A DNA stretch of 51,712 nucleotides. Origin: an uncultured Clostridia bacterium. GTDB taxonomy: Bacteria; Bacillota; Clostridia; Oscillospirales; Ruminococcaceae. Where the stretch lies: NCBI GenBank assembly GCA_947363605.1, contig CANAQK010000007.1:1-51712 (forward strand). Reading direction: 5' to 3'. Positions 43,429-51,398 of the stretch are shown piece after piece; positions within the stretch are counted from its first letter, which is position 1, and every line of letters starts with the position of its first letter. The notes under the pieces are model-generated. The model did not search any database. It was not told where the DNA came from and saw nothing but the letters and a program-made list of their open reading frames with translations. Made by a program: the position numbers and the translations under genes.

Positions 43429-44226
43429 ATGAAAAAGATCGGATTTATCGGCGCAGGGAATATGGCAGGAGCGATTATTGAAGGAATTCGCAAGGCTTCC
43501 TTGTCCGTTGAAATTAGGGCCTACGACCTGAACCGTGAAAAGCTCCTGTTCCTAGAAAGAAAGTTTCAAGTTTGTCCTGTGGAAACAATGGGAGCTTGTG
43601 TTGAGGGGATAGATTACTTATTTCTAGCTGTAAAGCCTCAAAACTTTTCAGAAGTACTCTCGGAATTGAGGACAGTAGTTTCAAAAAATACAGTTATTGT
43701 TTCAATTGCAGCAGGAATCACGGAGGATTATATCTGTAAAGAATTAGGCCTTACATCAAAAGTTGTGCTGGTTATGCCGAACACTCCTCTGCAGCTCGGC
43801 TGCGGAGCAACGGCCTTATCCCGTGGGAAGCATACTTCAGAGGAAGAATTCCTCTTTGTCCGTTCTATTTTTGATGCGGCTGGTATTACGGAAGAAATCT
43901 CTTCTGATCACATGAATGAGGTCATTCCTCTAAATGGAAGTTCTCCTGCTTTTATTTATTTGTTTGCTAAATACTTTATTCATTATGGCAAGTCTGCCGG
44001 CTTTACAGAAGAGATAAGCCTGCACCTTTTTGCCCAAACGCTGATGGGGAGTGCAGAAATGCTGATGAATTCCGGAAAGAGCGTCGAGGAGTTAATCCAG
44101 ATGGTTTCCTCCAAGGGGGGAACGACCATTGCCGGGCTGGAAACCTTAGAGGAAAAAGGATTTTCACAGGCAATCCAAGCGGCCTGTGAAAATTGTGTAA
44201 AGCGAGCCTATGAGCTAACCCGCTAA
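43429..44226 (+). CDS. proC: Pyrroline-5-carboxylate reductase
   Basis: 265 aa. Last step of proline synthesis, with NAD(P)H. N-terminal dinucleotide motif GFIGAGNMAGAII and C-terminal family signature (SSKGGTTIAGLETLEEKGF). The start at 43429 (AAGGA upstream) gives the usual N-terminus; the frame open from 43408 overlaps scfB. No functional tie to SCIFF is known. Confidence 0.95.
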   Translation: MKKIGFIGAGNMAGAIIEGIRKASLSVEIRAYDLNREKLLFLERKFQVCPVETMGACVEGIDYLFLAVKPQNFSEVLSELRTVVSKNTVIVSIAAGITEDYICKELGLTSKVVLVMPNTPLQLGCGATALSRGKHTSEEEFLFVRSIFDAAGITEEISSDHMNEVIPLNGSSPAFIYLFAKYFIHYGKSAGFTEEISLHLFAQTLMGSAEMLMNSGKSVEELIQMVSSKGGTTIAGLETLEEKGFSQAIQAACENCVKRAYELTR

Positions 44227-44280
44227 AAGGAATATTCCTCGCGGCCTGTCCATATAGATAGGGCAGGGAGGATGATATTC

Positions 44281-44898
44281 ATGCAAAGGCTGCGTCTTTT
44301 TCGAATCGCGCAATGGCGGGGTAAAATTCATTTAACCGTTCCGCTGCTTCTGTTTTCTTTTTTGTTGGGGATGGCTTATGGCGTGCTTATGCTTAGCAGT
44401 GAAACGGCAATAAGCGGCCAGTTCATTTTTTTAACACAGGAATACACCCTGCGGCAGCAGAGCCAGACCATATTGGAGTTGTTTTTCAGCTCTTTTTCAT
44501 CCAGCTTCTTTTTTATTGCTCTGCCTTATTTCAGCGGCTATAGCGCTGTTGGCCAGCCCGTCGCTTTTTTAGTGCCTTGTTTCAAAGGCCTAGGGTTGGG
44601 AGCCTTTATGGGGGACCTTTATCTTACGCAGGGGATTGCCGGCGTAGGCTATTGCCTGCTGGTGCTGATGCCTTATCTGCTGATTGCATTATTTTCTATG
44701 ATGATTGCCTGCCGGGAAAGCTTTCGGCTGTCGAACCTGTTCTTTTTCAGCTTCGCCGGGAAAAATCCTGTTCCGGTCAATGGAAACTGTATCCGGCTTT
44801 ATAATGTAAAATTTTTAATTTTGTGCGGGCTTGTTATTGTTTCAGCAATAGTCAGCGTATTGTGTACTTTTCTTTTTTCGGGATGGTTTGTCTTTTAA
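44281..44898 (+). CDS. SpoIIM-like integral membrane protein
   Basis: 205 aa, about five membrane helices. Length, a long loop after the first helix and the segment GQPVAFLVPCFKGLGLGAF resemble stage II sporulation protein M, which works with SpoIID/SpoIIP in forespore engulfment. Similarity is judged by eye and is moderate. Start at 44281, 9 nt after GGGAGG; the ATG at 44272 is too close to that site. Confidence 0.55.
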   Translation: MQRLRLFRIAQWRGKIHLTVPLLLFSFLLGMAYGVLMLSSETAISGQFIFLTQEYTLRQQSQTILELFFSSFSSSFFFIALPYFSGYSAVGQPVAFLVPCFKGLGLGAFMGDLYLTQGIAGVGYCLLVLMPYLLIALFSMMIACRESFRLSNLFFFSFAGKNPVPVNGNCIRLYNVKFLILCGLVIVSAIVSVLCTFLFSGWFVF

Positions 44899-44941
44899 AA
44901 AATAGGAGACAAGGGAAGTAATATTTTCGGAGGTGCCTCTT

Positions 44942-45697
44942 ATGGCAGGATTTTTAGGATTTGGGAATTATGCGAAACCAGGCAAAGGAGTCGGGCGGGA
45001 TGAACCGCAAAAAAAACGCTTTTTTTACTTTTTTGATTTATATTTTCGTAAATTGACCCGGTTGATCCAGCTTAATTTGCTTTATTTGCTTTTTTGCCTT
45101 CCTATTATAACTATTGGTCCGGCAACTGCGGCGATGGTTAAAATCGCACGGTATTATGTAGAAGAAAAGCCGGTATTTTTATGGTCGGATTTTTGGGAAG
45201 CATTTAAATCAAATTTCAAACAAGGATTCTTCGTTGGGATTCTCTCCGCAGTTTTGACATTTGCTGTGTCACAGGCATTTATTTTTTACTATGCCAAGTC
45301 TTTTGAAAATGGTTTATACTGGATTCCTCTGGTCGTGATCGGATTCTTGAGCTTGTTGCTGGTGTTTTCCAGTTTTTATGTGTATCTCGTGATGGTAACG
45401 GTAGAAGTGAACTTTTTTGCTCTTCTAAAAAATTCGCTGATGCTATGCTTTCTGGGGGCCAAAACCAACTGGCTGACGCTGATCTTCTTGGTGGTTATTA
45501 CGATTCCCAGTGTATTTTTTCCCATTCCGATAATGCTGCTGTTCACGTTTTCTACGGCGGCCTTTTTGATCTGTTTTAATTCTTTCCAGTACGTTTACGA
45601 ATTTCTGATAAGACCCTATTATCTTGCCAATGGCTTGGAAGATCCTTATGAGGAAAAAGATCTCAAAGAAGAATCCATTTTTGAAGATACAATCTGA
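44942..45697 (+). CDS. YesL-family (DUF624) membrane protein
   Basis: 251 aa with five to six membrane helices. The pattern LNLLYLLFCLPIITIGPATA near residue 45 is the hallmark of the YesL/DUF624 family, often near carbohydrate uptake genes but of unknown function. Start at 44942 with GGAGG 8 nt upstream, 43 bp after the SpoIIM-like gene. Confidence 0.8.
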   Translation: MAGFLGFGNYAKPGKGVGRDEPQKKRFFYFFDLYFRKLTRLIQLNLLYLLFCLPIITIGPATAAMVKIARYYVEEKPVFLWSDFWEAFKSNFKQGFFVGILSAVLTFAVSQAFIFYYAKSFENGLYWIPLVVIGFLSLLLVFSSFYVYLVMVTVEVNFFALLKNSLMLCFLGAKTNWLTLIFLVVITIPSVFFPIPIMLLFTFSTAAFLICFNSFQYVYEFLIRPYYLANGLEDPYEEKDLKEESIFEDTI

Positions 45698-45762
45698 ATG
45701 AGATAATGAAACAACTCCCTTTTCGGAATTGTGTACCTTAAAAACGGGATTATAGGTATACA

Positions 45763-45791
45763 TTGCGAGCAACAGGCAAATATTTTATAAT
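45763..45791 (+). promoter_or_regulatory. Promoter of the small DUF5808-like gene
   Basis: TTGCGA (45763-45768), 17-bp spacer, perfect TATAAT (45786-45791), 36 bp before the ATG at 45828. Confidence 0.6.
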
Positions 45792-45827
45792 CCAGTATAT
45801 AAATCAGGAGTTTCAAAGGAGAGCTTT

Positions 45828-46016
45828 ATGAAACCGGGCCATGGATATGATTGCTGGTTAACTGGAAGACTATATTTCAACAAAGAAGATAAAAGAGGAA
45901 TTATCAAGAGACCGCGAAGTGGGTTTGGTTATACAATGAATTTAGGAAATAAGTGGACATGGATATTTAATATTATTTTTGTAATTATTATAGTTATATT
46001 AGTCCGTGTTCTTTAA
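45828..46016 (+). CDS. Small membrane protein with DUF5808-like motif
   Basis: 62 aa. The soluble N-terminal part (GRLYFNKEDKRGIIKRP then GFGYTMNLGNKWTW) matches the short DUF5808 pattern of a tyrosine-rich strand, a basic segment and a Gly-aromatic turn, followed by one membrane helix (about 45-60). Strong AAAGGAG before the ATG and its own promoter support a real gene. Function unknown. Confidence 0.65.
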   Translation: MKPGHGYDCWLTGRLYFNKEDKRGIIKRPRSGFGYTMNLGNKWTWIFNIIFVIIIVILVRVL

Positions 46017-46238
46017 AACAAGTTCCTGTTTGAAGAGTTGCCGAGTGAGTGTGAATCAGTGGTCATATGTAAAAAGATGCATTGTATTTCAAATTTTAAG
46101 CAGTGGGTATACGTTTCCGAACAGGGAGCACAGCAAAAGGAAAATGCCCCTTCAATGATAAAATAATAGAACGATAGTTTTTATAAAGTCCCCTTTAGGG
46201 AATCTTGATTTCAATCGAAGCTGGTTTAAGCCATATTT
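46017..46238. other. Intergenic, nothing recognised
   Basis: About 220 bp between the small DUF5808-like gene and the galU terminator. AT-rich, no open frame with a ribosome site, no RNA gene or repeat that I recognise. Confidence 0.5.
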
Positions 46239-46277
46239 AAAAGCCTGCTGCACGGACAACTGGTGCAACAGGCTTTT
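46239..46277 (-). terminator. Terminator of galU, possibly bidirectional
   Basis: Stem AAAAGCCTGTTGCAC / GTGCAGCAGGCTTTT (one G-T pair) on the minus strand, about 30 bp after the galU stop. Symmetry suggests it may also stop plus-strand reads. Confidence 0.85.
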
Positions 46278-46310
46278 CATCTTATTCTCAGCAGAGGAGG
46301 GGAGTTGGGG

Positions 46311-47183
46311 TTATAAGGTTTTTACAAATTCCGTTAAATATTCTTTGAAGTCCTCGCCAATTTCCTTATGCTGCAGGCCAACTTCCACAATAGCTTTCAA
46401 AACGCCCAGTTTATTCCCCATGTCATAACGGGTTCCGATAAAATCTACGCCGACCATCCCTTTTTGCCGTGCGAGAATTTTCATCGCATCCGTCAGTTGA
46501 TATTCACCTCCGGCTCCTTTCGGCAAGGTTTCCAGGATATCGAAAATTTCAGGCGGCAGCACGCAGCGTCCCAGGATGGAATAGAGGGAGAAAATTTCTT
46601 CCTTTGAAGCGGGCTTTTCAATCATATCGGTAATTTTATAAAGATTGTCGCGCAGAGCATCTACTTTCATGGAAGAATATTTTTTGATATCCTCTTCCGA
46701 TACTTCTTTAATCCCAACGCAGCCTAAACCATATGCTTCGTAAGCCTGGACCAATTGCCCACAGACTGGCTTGTCTCCGATAATAACATCGTCTCCGTAT
46801 AAAACAGCAAACGGCTCATTCCCCACAAAAGATTTCGCACAATAAACAGCGTGGCCTAACCCTTTGGTTTCCTTTTGGCGGATATAAGTAATATTGGCCA
46901 GATTGGCAATATCCACGATTTCATCATACATAGCCTGCTTTCCGGACGCCAGCAAACGGCTTTCCAGCTCAGGTGTACGGTCAAAATGGTCTTCCATAAT
47001 GGATTTGCCCCGGCTGGTAATAATACAGATATCCTCGATCCCGCTTTTTACCGCTTCTTCTACAATATATTGAATTGCTGGCTTATCCACAATTGGGAGC
47101 ATTTCTTTCGGCATTGCCTTTGTTGCCGGGAGCACACGCGTACCAAGCCCAGCTGCGGGAATAATCGCTTTCTTAATTGCCAT
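46311..47183 (-). CDS. galU: UTP-glucose-1-phosphate uridylyltransferase
   Basis: 290 aa. Makes UDP-glucose for envelope sugars. Nucleotide-binding start IPAAGLGTRVLPATKAMPKEMLPI, then KPAIQYIVEEAVKSGI and YGDDVI. Start at the ATG at 47183 (MAIKKAIIPAAG); the GTG 15 bp upstream overlaps the ribosome site. Promoter at 47245-47273. Confidence 0.96.
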   Translation of the reverse strand: MAIKKAIIPAAGLGTRVLPATKAMPKEMLPIVDKPAIQYIVEEAVKSGIEDICIITSRGKSIMEDHFDRTPELESRLLASGKQAMYDEIVDIANLANITYIRQKETKGLGHAVYCAKSFVGNEPFAVLYGDDVIIGDKPVCGQLVQAYEAYGLGCVGIKEVSEEDIKKYSSMKVDALRDNLYKITDMIEKPASKEEIFSLYSILGRCVLPPEIFDILETLPKGAGGEYQLTDAMKILARQKGMVGVDFIGTRYDMGNKLGVLKAIVEVGLQHKEIGEDFKEYLTEFVKTL

Positions 47184-47244
47184 TGTTTCAGGACACACCT
47201 TTCTTGTCCGGCCCTATTTACAACAAAGAGCCTTTTTCAATTTC

Positions 47245-47273
47245 ATCATAGCACATTTTACAAGATGATGCAA
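47245..47273 (-). promoter_or_regulatory. Promoter of galU
   Basis: On the minus strand TTGCAT (47268-47273), 17-bp spacer, TATGAT (47245-47250); start near 47238, leader about 55 nt. Confidence 0.65.
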
Positions 47274-47328
47274 ATAAATCGAAGAAAAAACAGCTGGCAA
47301 AATATAATCCGTTTTTTTGAAAAAGGTG

Positions 47329-47357
47329 TTGACAAGAAAGAGGATTTTTGATATAAT
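47329..47357 (+). promoter_or_regulatory. Consensus promoter of the tRNA cluster
   Basis: Perfect TTGACA (47329-47334), 17-bp spacer, perfect TATAAT (47352-47357), 31 bp before tRNA-Gly. Typical for stable RNA genes. Confidence 0.9.
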
Positions 47358-47388
47358 AAACCACGTTGTCAGTAAGGAAATAAACACT

Positions 47389-47462
<74 letters not shown>

Positions 47463-47478
47463 TTTTACAATTTCATTT

Positions 47479-47555
47479 GCGCCCATAGCTCAGCTGGATA
47501 GAGCAACTGCCTTCTAAGCAGTAGGCCACAGGTTCGAATCCTGTTGGGCGTGCCA
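47479..47555 (+). tRNA. tRNA-Arg (anticodon TCT)
   Basis: Acceptor GCGCCCA / TGGGCGT, anticodon loop CTTCTAA, T loop TTCGAAT, CCA encoded. Confidence 0.95.
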
Positions 47556-47562
47556 ATTTTAT

Positions 47563-47640
47563 GGTGGATATAGCTCAGTTGGTTAGAGCGCCAGATTGTG
47601 GCTCTGGAGGTCGTGAGTTCGAATCTCATTATCCACCCCA
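47563..47640 (+). tRNA. tRNA-His (anticodon GTG)
   Basis: Acceptor GTGGATA / TATCCAC, with the extra 5' G (47563) opposite C73 that marks tRNA-His, anticodon loop TTGTGGC, CCA encoded. Confidence 0.96.
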
Positions 47641-47653
47641 TTTTTATATCTAT

Positions 47654-47729
47654 TGGGGTATCGCCAAGCGGTAAGGCACAGGACTTTGACTCCTGCATTC
47701 CGCTGGTTCGAATCCAGCTACCCCAACCA
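47654..47729 (+). tRNA. tRNA-Gln (anticodon TTG)
   Basis: Acceptor TGGGGTA / TACCCCA, anticodon loop CTTTGAC, T loop TTCGAAT, CCA encoded. Last tRNA of the cluster. Confidence 0.96.
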
Positions 47730-47731
47730 GG

Positions 47732-47766
47732 AATCGACAAGATTATGTCTTGTCGATTTTGTTTAT
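47732..47766 (+). terminator. Terminator of the tRNA cluster
   Basis: Stem AATCGACAAGA / TCTTGTCGATT, then TTGTTT, directly after tRNA-Gln. Confidence 0.8.
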
Positions 47767-47784
47767 CGTGAGGAGGATTGAAGA

Positions 47785-48300
47785 GTGGAAAGTATGAATG
47801 ACATTGTTTGGAGAGTTAAGGAAGCCATATTAAAAAGTAATTTACAGTTTTCATCGAAACCGATTTTAATAGGCGGACAAGCTATGGAGTATTATGAGAT
47901 ACGAAAATCGGGGAAAGATATTGATTTTGTTATAACAGATAAAGATTATCAGAGTCTGGCAAAAAAATATCCTGAGAAACGAAAGGACTTATACGGCGAT
48001 TTAGGTGTGGCAGTTGATGAATTTGAAATTTGGAGAAGTATTGCTCATCTTGATTATGACTTTTTTAGAAAAGAAGCTGTTGACGAAGGGGATATTTTCG
48101 TAATATCAATTGATAGACTTTTGTGGACAAGAGTGTGTGCTATGGACGTTGAAAAATACTTGAATGATTTGAAATTAATGAAAGAGTATTATTATAAAAA
48201 ATATACAAATCGGCAATATCATATGGAAGCCTTGTTGCATGAAAATTCATATAAAAAAATGAATGGTGTTGTATTTGGTGGAAAGTATGAAGATGATTAA
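47785..48300 (+). CDS. Nucleotidyltransferase-fold protein of unknown function (AbiEii/MNT-like)
   Basis: 171 aa. LIGGQAMEYY at 28-37 followed by KDIDFVI with D45 and D47 fits the GG-x-DxD core of a minimal nucleotidyltransferase fold, as in AbiEii or DUF6036-type proteins. GTG start at 47785 with AGGAGG 8 nt upstream. The gene is much richer in A+T than neighbouring housekeeping genes and sits 18 bp behind the tRNA terminator, so it is probably acquired. No antitoxin partner of the AbiEi or HEPN type is visible; the next gene is a methyltransferase 150 bp on. Could be a lone resistance-type or toxin-type transferase; function not assigned. Confidence 0.6.
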   Translation: MESMNDIVWRVKEAILKSNLQFSSKPILIGGQAMEYYEIRKSGKDIDFVITDKDYQSLAKKYPEKRKDLYGDLGVAVDEFEIWRSIAHLDYDFFRKEAVDEGDIFVISIDRLLWTRVCAMDVEKYLNDLKLMKEYYYKKYTNRQYHMEALLHENSYKKMNGVVFGGKYEDD

Positions 48301-48453
48301 AGTGTTTATGAAAATTCAATTCAGGTATACTCAATAAGTTAATAGACATATCATATATGGTAATTAATTTTTTAATAGAAATTGAAAGCGGTATAATCAG
48401 ATTGATTACCCTGCATTCGTGGTGGTTTTGGCGTTTCAGAAAGGATGAAAAGT

Positions 48454-49248
48454 ATGGAAGATTGGGTTAAGGAAGTGAAAAAACACTGGGATAGTGTATC
48501 TGATTCCGACTGGTATATATCTTTGAGAACAGATGAAAAAATATTGAGATTACAAGAAAATCCTGCTTTGGCATTTCATCCCGCGGTCTTTGAACTCATA
48601 AAAAAATATATGGGGGAGATAAGTGGAAAGTATATTCTATTGCCGTCCAGCGGAGATAATCATGCGGCTTTTGCCTTTGCGATTATGGGCGCTAAAGTAA
48701 CTTCAGCGGATATAAGTGAAAGACAGCTGGAAAATGCAAAAATGCTTGCAGACAGGATGTCTTTGGATATAGAGTTTGTATGTGATAATACGATGGAATT
48801 AGAACATATAAAAGATAACACTTATGACCTTGTGTACACCTCAAACGGAACACTTTCTTGGATAGGTGATTTAACTGGAATGTATAAAAATATTAACAGG
48901 GTCCTGAAAAATCAAGGATATTCTTTTATGTATGATGTGCATCCATTCAACAGGCCTTTCTCTGGAGAGGCTTGGAAAGAACCCCAAATCATAAAATCTT
49001 ATGATGACGTAATGCCGGATATTCATTGGCGTGTACAGGACATAGTAAATGCAAATATTACGGCAGGCTTATCCATCCATGAACTTGCAGAGTTGCCGGC
49101 AGTTGATGCGTCATTTTGGTTTACATATGATGAACTTATTAAAAAAAGCCAGGATGAATTGGCAGGCATTAACGATTGGAACAAAAATCCAATGTCAGCA
49201 CTTCCGGCATGGATGGTATTGGTTTCAAAAAAAGTAGGGATGGAATAA
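48454..49248 (+). CDS. Class I SAM-dependent methyltransferase
   Basis: 264 aa. The SAM-binding core is a somewhat altered motif I (ILLPSSGDNHAAFAFAIMGA), an acidic residue after strand 2 (VTSADISERQLENA), and YDLVYTSNGTLSWIGDL with a helix like other class I enzymes. Substrate unknown. Start at 48454, 9 nt after AAAGG, rather than 48445. AT-rich like the gene before it. A TATAAT near 48393 with a poor -35 may drive it. Confidence 0.8.
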   Translation: MEDWVKEVKKHWDSVSDSDWYISLRTDEKILRLQENPALAFHPAVFELIKKYMGEISGKYILLPSSGDNHAAFAFAIMGAKVTSADISERQLENAKMLADRMSLDIEFVCDNTMELEHIKDNTYDLVYTSNGTLSWIGDLTGMYKNINRVLKNQGYSFMYDVHPFNRPFSGEAWKEPQIIKSYDDVMPDIHWRVQDIVNANITAGLSIHELAELPAVDASFWFTYDELIKKSQDELAGINDWNKNPMSALPAWMVLVSKKVGME

Positions 49249-49297
49249 CGTAAAAAAGTTTTAATGGATAGGAATTACAATAGGGGAGGAAGCTTCT

Positions 49298-50503
49298 ATG
49301 TCTGCCAATTTAAATGCAACACCTTCAGCGAACCGTACACATATTGCCTTGTACGGACGGCGCAACGCAGGAAAATCCTCGCTGATCAACGCCATTACTG
49401 GCCAGCAGATTGCCCTTGTTTCTTCCGTGGCTGGAACGACTACGGACCCCGTTTCGAAAGCAATGGAAGTTCCGGGACTGGGACCCTGCATCTTTTGGGA
49501 TACGGCAGGCTTTGATGATGTCGGGGAGTTAGGAGAGCTGCGGGTTCAAAAAACGCTCCAAACTATAGAAAAAGCAGATCTTGCCCTTTTAGTATTCAGT
49601 GGGGAACTCTCAGAGCTTTCATTAGAAATAGAATGGCTGGAAAAACTGCGGGCCCGTAAATTGCCTATCTTGGCCGTAATCAATAAAACGGATCAATTTC
49701 CATCGGAGCTTTTGGCGGAGCAGATCCGAAAACAATTGAATCTGGAGCCTTTTCAGGTCAGTGCAGAACAGGGGGATGGTATTCCCGAGCTGATCCGGGC
49801 GCTTTCCCGGGCTCTTCCAGCGGAAAGCGGTGCGGAAACAATCACCGGAAAATTAGTCCAGCCCGGGGATGTAGTTCTGCTGGTTATGCCACAGGACGCG
49901 GAGGCGCCAAAGGGAAGGCTGATCCTGCCTCAGGTGCAGACCATCCGGGATTTATTGGACAACCGTTGTATCGTTATAGGAACCGCTCCCGAGCAGATGC
50001 CCGAAGCGTTGGCGGCGTTGAATCGTGCGCCTTCGCTGATTATTACAGATTCACAGGTTTTTATGGAGGTCGCAGCACTTTGCCCAAAAGACAGCCGCTT
50101 GACTTCCTTTTCTGTACTTTTCGCAGCACATAAAGGCGATTTAAAAGCATTTTGTGCCGGGGCGGAAGCTGTAGACCGGTTGCATCCGGGTTCACGAGTG
50201 CTGATCGCAGAGGCCTGTACTCATGCACCTGTAACAGAAGATATTGGCCGTGAAAAAATCCCAGCCCTTCTGCGTAAAAAATATGGGCAGAATCTGCATA
50301 TTGAGATTGTCAGCGGCGTAGATTTTCCAGAGGATTTGTCAAGCTATGACTTGATTGTCCACTGTGGGGGATGTATGTTTAACCGGAGCTATCTGCTTTC
50401 ACGGATTGAACGTGCCGCAGCACAGCAGGTTCCCATCACCAATTATGGTATATTGCTGGCAAAACTGAAAGGGATACTGCCCCAGATTGAGCTTCCCATT
50501 TAA
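49298..50503 (+). CDS. hydF: [FeFe]-hydrogenase H-cluster maturation GTPase HydF
   Basis: 401 aa scaffold GTPase that carries the 2Fe precursor to HydA. G1 GRRNAGKSS at 20-28, VAGTTTDPV, DTAGFDD at 68-74, NKTD at 129-132. The Fe-S ligands are C307-x-H309 and H355-C356-x2-C359, the CxH...HCxxC signature of HydF. GGAGG before the ATG. Implies hydrogen metabolism; hydE, hydG and hydA are not in the window. Confidence 0.95.
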   Translation: MSANLNATPSANRTHIALYGRRNAGKSSLINAITGQQIALVSSVAGTTTDPVSKAMEVPGLGPCIFWDTAGFDDVGELGELRVQKTLQTIEKADLALLVFSGELSELSLEIEWLEKLRARKLPILAVINKTDQFPSELLAEQIRKQLNLEPFQVSAEQGDGIPELIRALSRALPAESGAETITGKLVQPGDVVLLVMPQDAEAPKGRLILPQVQTIRDLLDNRCIVIGTAPEQMPEALAALNRAPSLIITDSQVFMEVAALCPKDSRLTSFSVLFAAHKGDLKAFCAGAEAVDRLHPGSRVLIAEACTHAPVTEDIGREKIPALLRKKYGQNLHIEIVSGVDFPEDLSSYDLIVHCGGCMFNRSYLLSRIERAAAQQVPITNYGILLAKLKGILPQIELPI

Positions 50504-50506
50504 TTT

Positions 50507-50544
50507 AAAAAGAAGAACGGATCGAAAGATCCGTTCTTCTTTTT
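50507..50544. terminator. Bidirectional terminator between hydF and the DUF4364 gene
   Basis: Perfect stem AAAAAGAAGAACGGATC with its complement around GAAA, giving T tracts on both strands. It serves the convergent genes. Confidence 0.93.
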
Positions 50545-50549
50545 AGTTG

Positions 50550-51104
50550 CTATTCTTCAATTAAAAGGGTGGAAAGTCCACGGTAAATGCGAAGAGGATC
50601 CTTGAGATAATTCTCCTTGATTTTTTCTGCCTGAATCAAATCCGGGGCGAACAACTCCAACGTCATAATATCAAAGCTGCCGTCGTGCATCCGGAAGTGA
50701 ACCGTATAGCCATTTTGGGAAGGTGTAATCGCCACTTCGTTTTCCTGCTCAATTTTTACCCGGGCAATCAGGCCCATCGCCGTTTTTACGACGTTATCCC
50801 GCAGGGAAGCAGGGAGGGAATGGCTCAATCTTTCCGCTGTTTCAATGCCGAAGGGCTTCAGCGTATAAACTTCATCCGTATCGGTTTTTTTGACAGAAAG
50901 ATGGTCCGATTTAATCAATTCTGTTAATGCGGAACAGAAACTAAAATAATTGACAAGCTGTTCCTCTTGGAAAATCAAGTTCAGCTGTTCGCGGGATAGA
51001 GGGGCATGGACCGAATAGAGGAGATAGCAAATCAGGATTTTAATTTCATATTTATCGGTCATTCCGCCAATCCCAATTCCGGGTATTACGACATGGTCGT
51101 TCAT
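50550..51104 (-). CDS. DUF4364 family protein (winged-helix-like)
   Basis: 184 aa. An N-terminal helical part like a winged helix (EIKILICYLLYSVHAPLSRE, then FSFCSALTELIKSDHL), then a beta-rich C-terminal domain. Pattern fits DUF4364, conserved in Clostridia and thought to bind DNA. AAGGAGG 10 nt before the ATG at 51104. Function not known. Confidence 0.75.
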   Translation of the reverse strand: MNDHVVIPGIGIGGMTDKYEIKILICYLLYSVHAPLSREQLNLIFQEEQLVNYFSFCSALTELIKSDHLSVKKTDTDEVYTLKPFGIETAERLSHSLPASLRDNVVKTAMGLIARVKIEQENEVAITPSQNGYTVHFRMHDGSFDIMTLELFAPDLIQAEKIKENYLKDPLRIYRGLSTLLIEE

Positions 51105-51209
51105 CCTGTATCAACCTCCTTATATATTTAGTATACCACAATTTGCTGGTTTTGAAAAGGGCATAGCCAAAACCATTATTTAAATGATGCTTGCTACCCA
51201 ATAGAATAT

Positions 51210-51238
51210 TTGTCTTTTTTATGATTCTGTGGTATAAT
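51210..51238 (+). promoter_or_regulatory. Promoter reading toward the dnaD-like gene
   Basis: TTGTCT (51210-51215), 17-bp spacer, perfect TATAAT (51233-51238). Confidence 0.65.
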
Positions 51239-51259
51239 GAATGCAAAATATTCATTATA
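51233..51259. repeat. Perfect 10-bp inverted repeat over the -10 (operator-like)
   Basis: TATAATGAAT, 7-nt spacer, ATTCATTATA. It begins at the -10 and covers the start site, the typical place for a repressor. It could also be a 5'-end hairpin in the transcript. Confidence 0.5.
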
Positions 51260-51398
51260 CGGATTTCAATCGGCTGCTTGATGGACAAACCAATAATATT
51301 TTTTCCTTGTCCAAACTTAAATTAGAGAATTTCATTCAGGCAGGGTTTTATTTTTTACTGTAAATGCTCATTATCTGATACATAAAACGAGGTCTAAA

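Larger units (their letters stand above)
51105..51398. other. Divergent intergenic region before the dnaD-like gene
   Basis: About 290 bp. The minus side holds the DUF4364 ribosome site and a TATACT about 25 bp upstream. The plus side holds a promoter at 51210-51238 with a palindrome over its -10, then about 140 nt of AT-rich leader. No gene seen. Confidence 0.5.
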
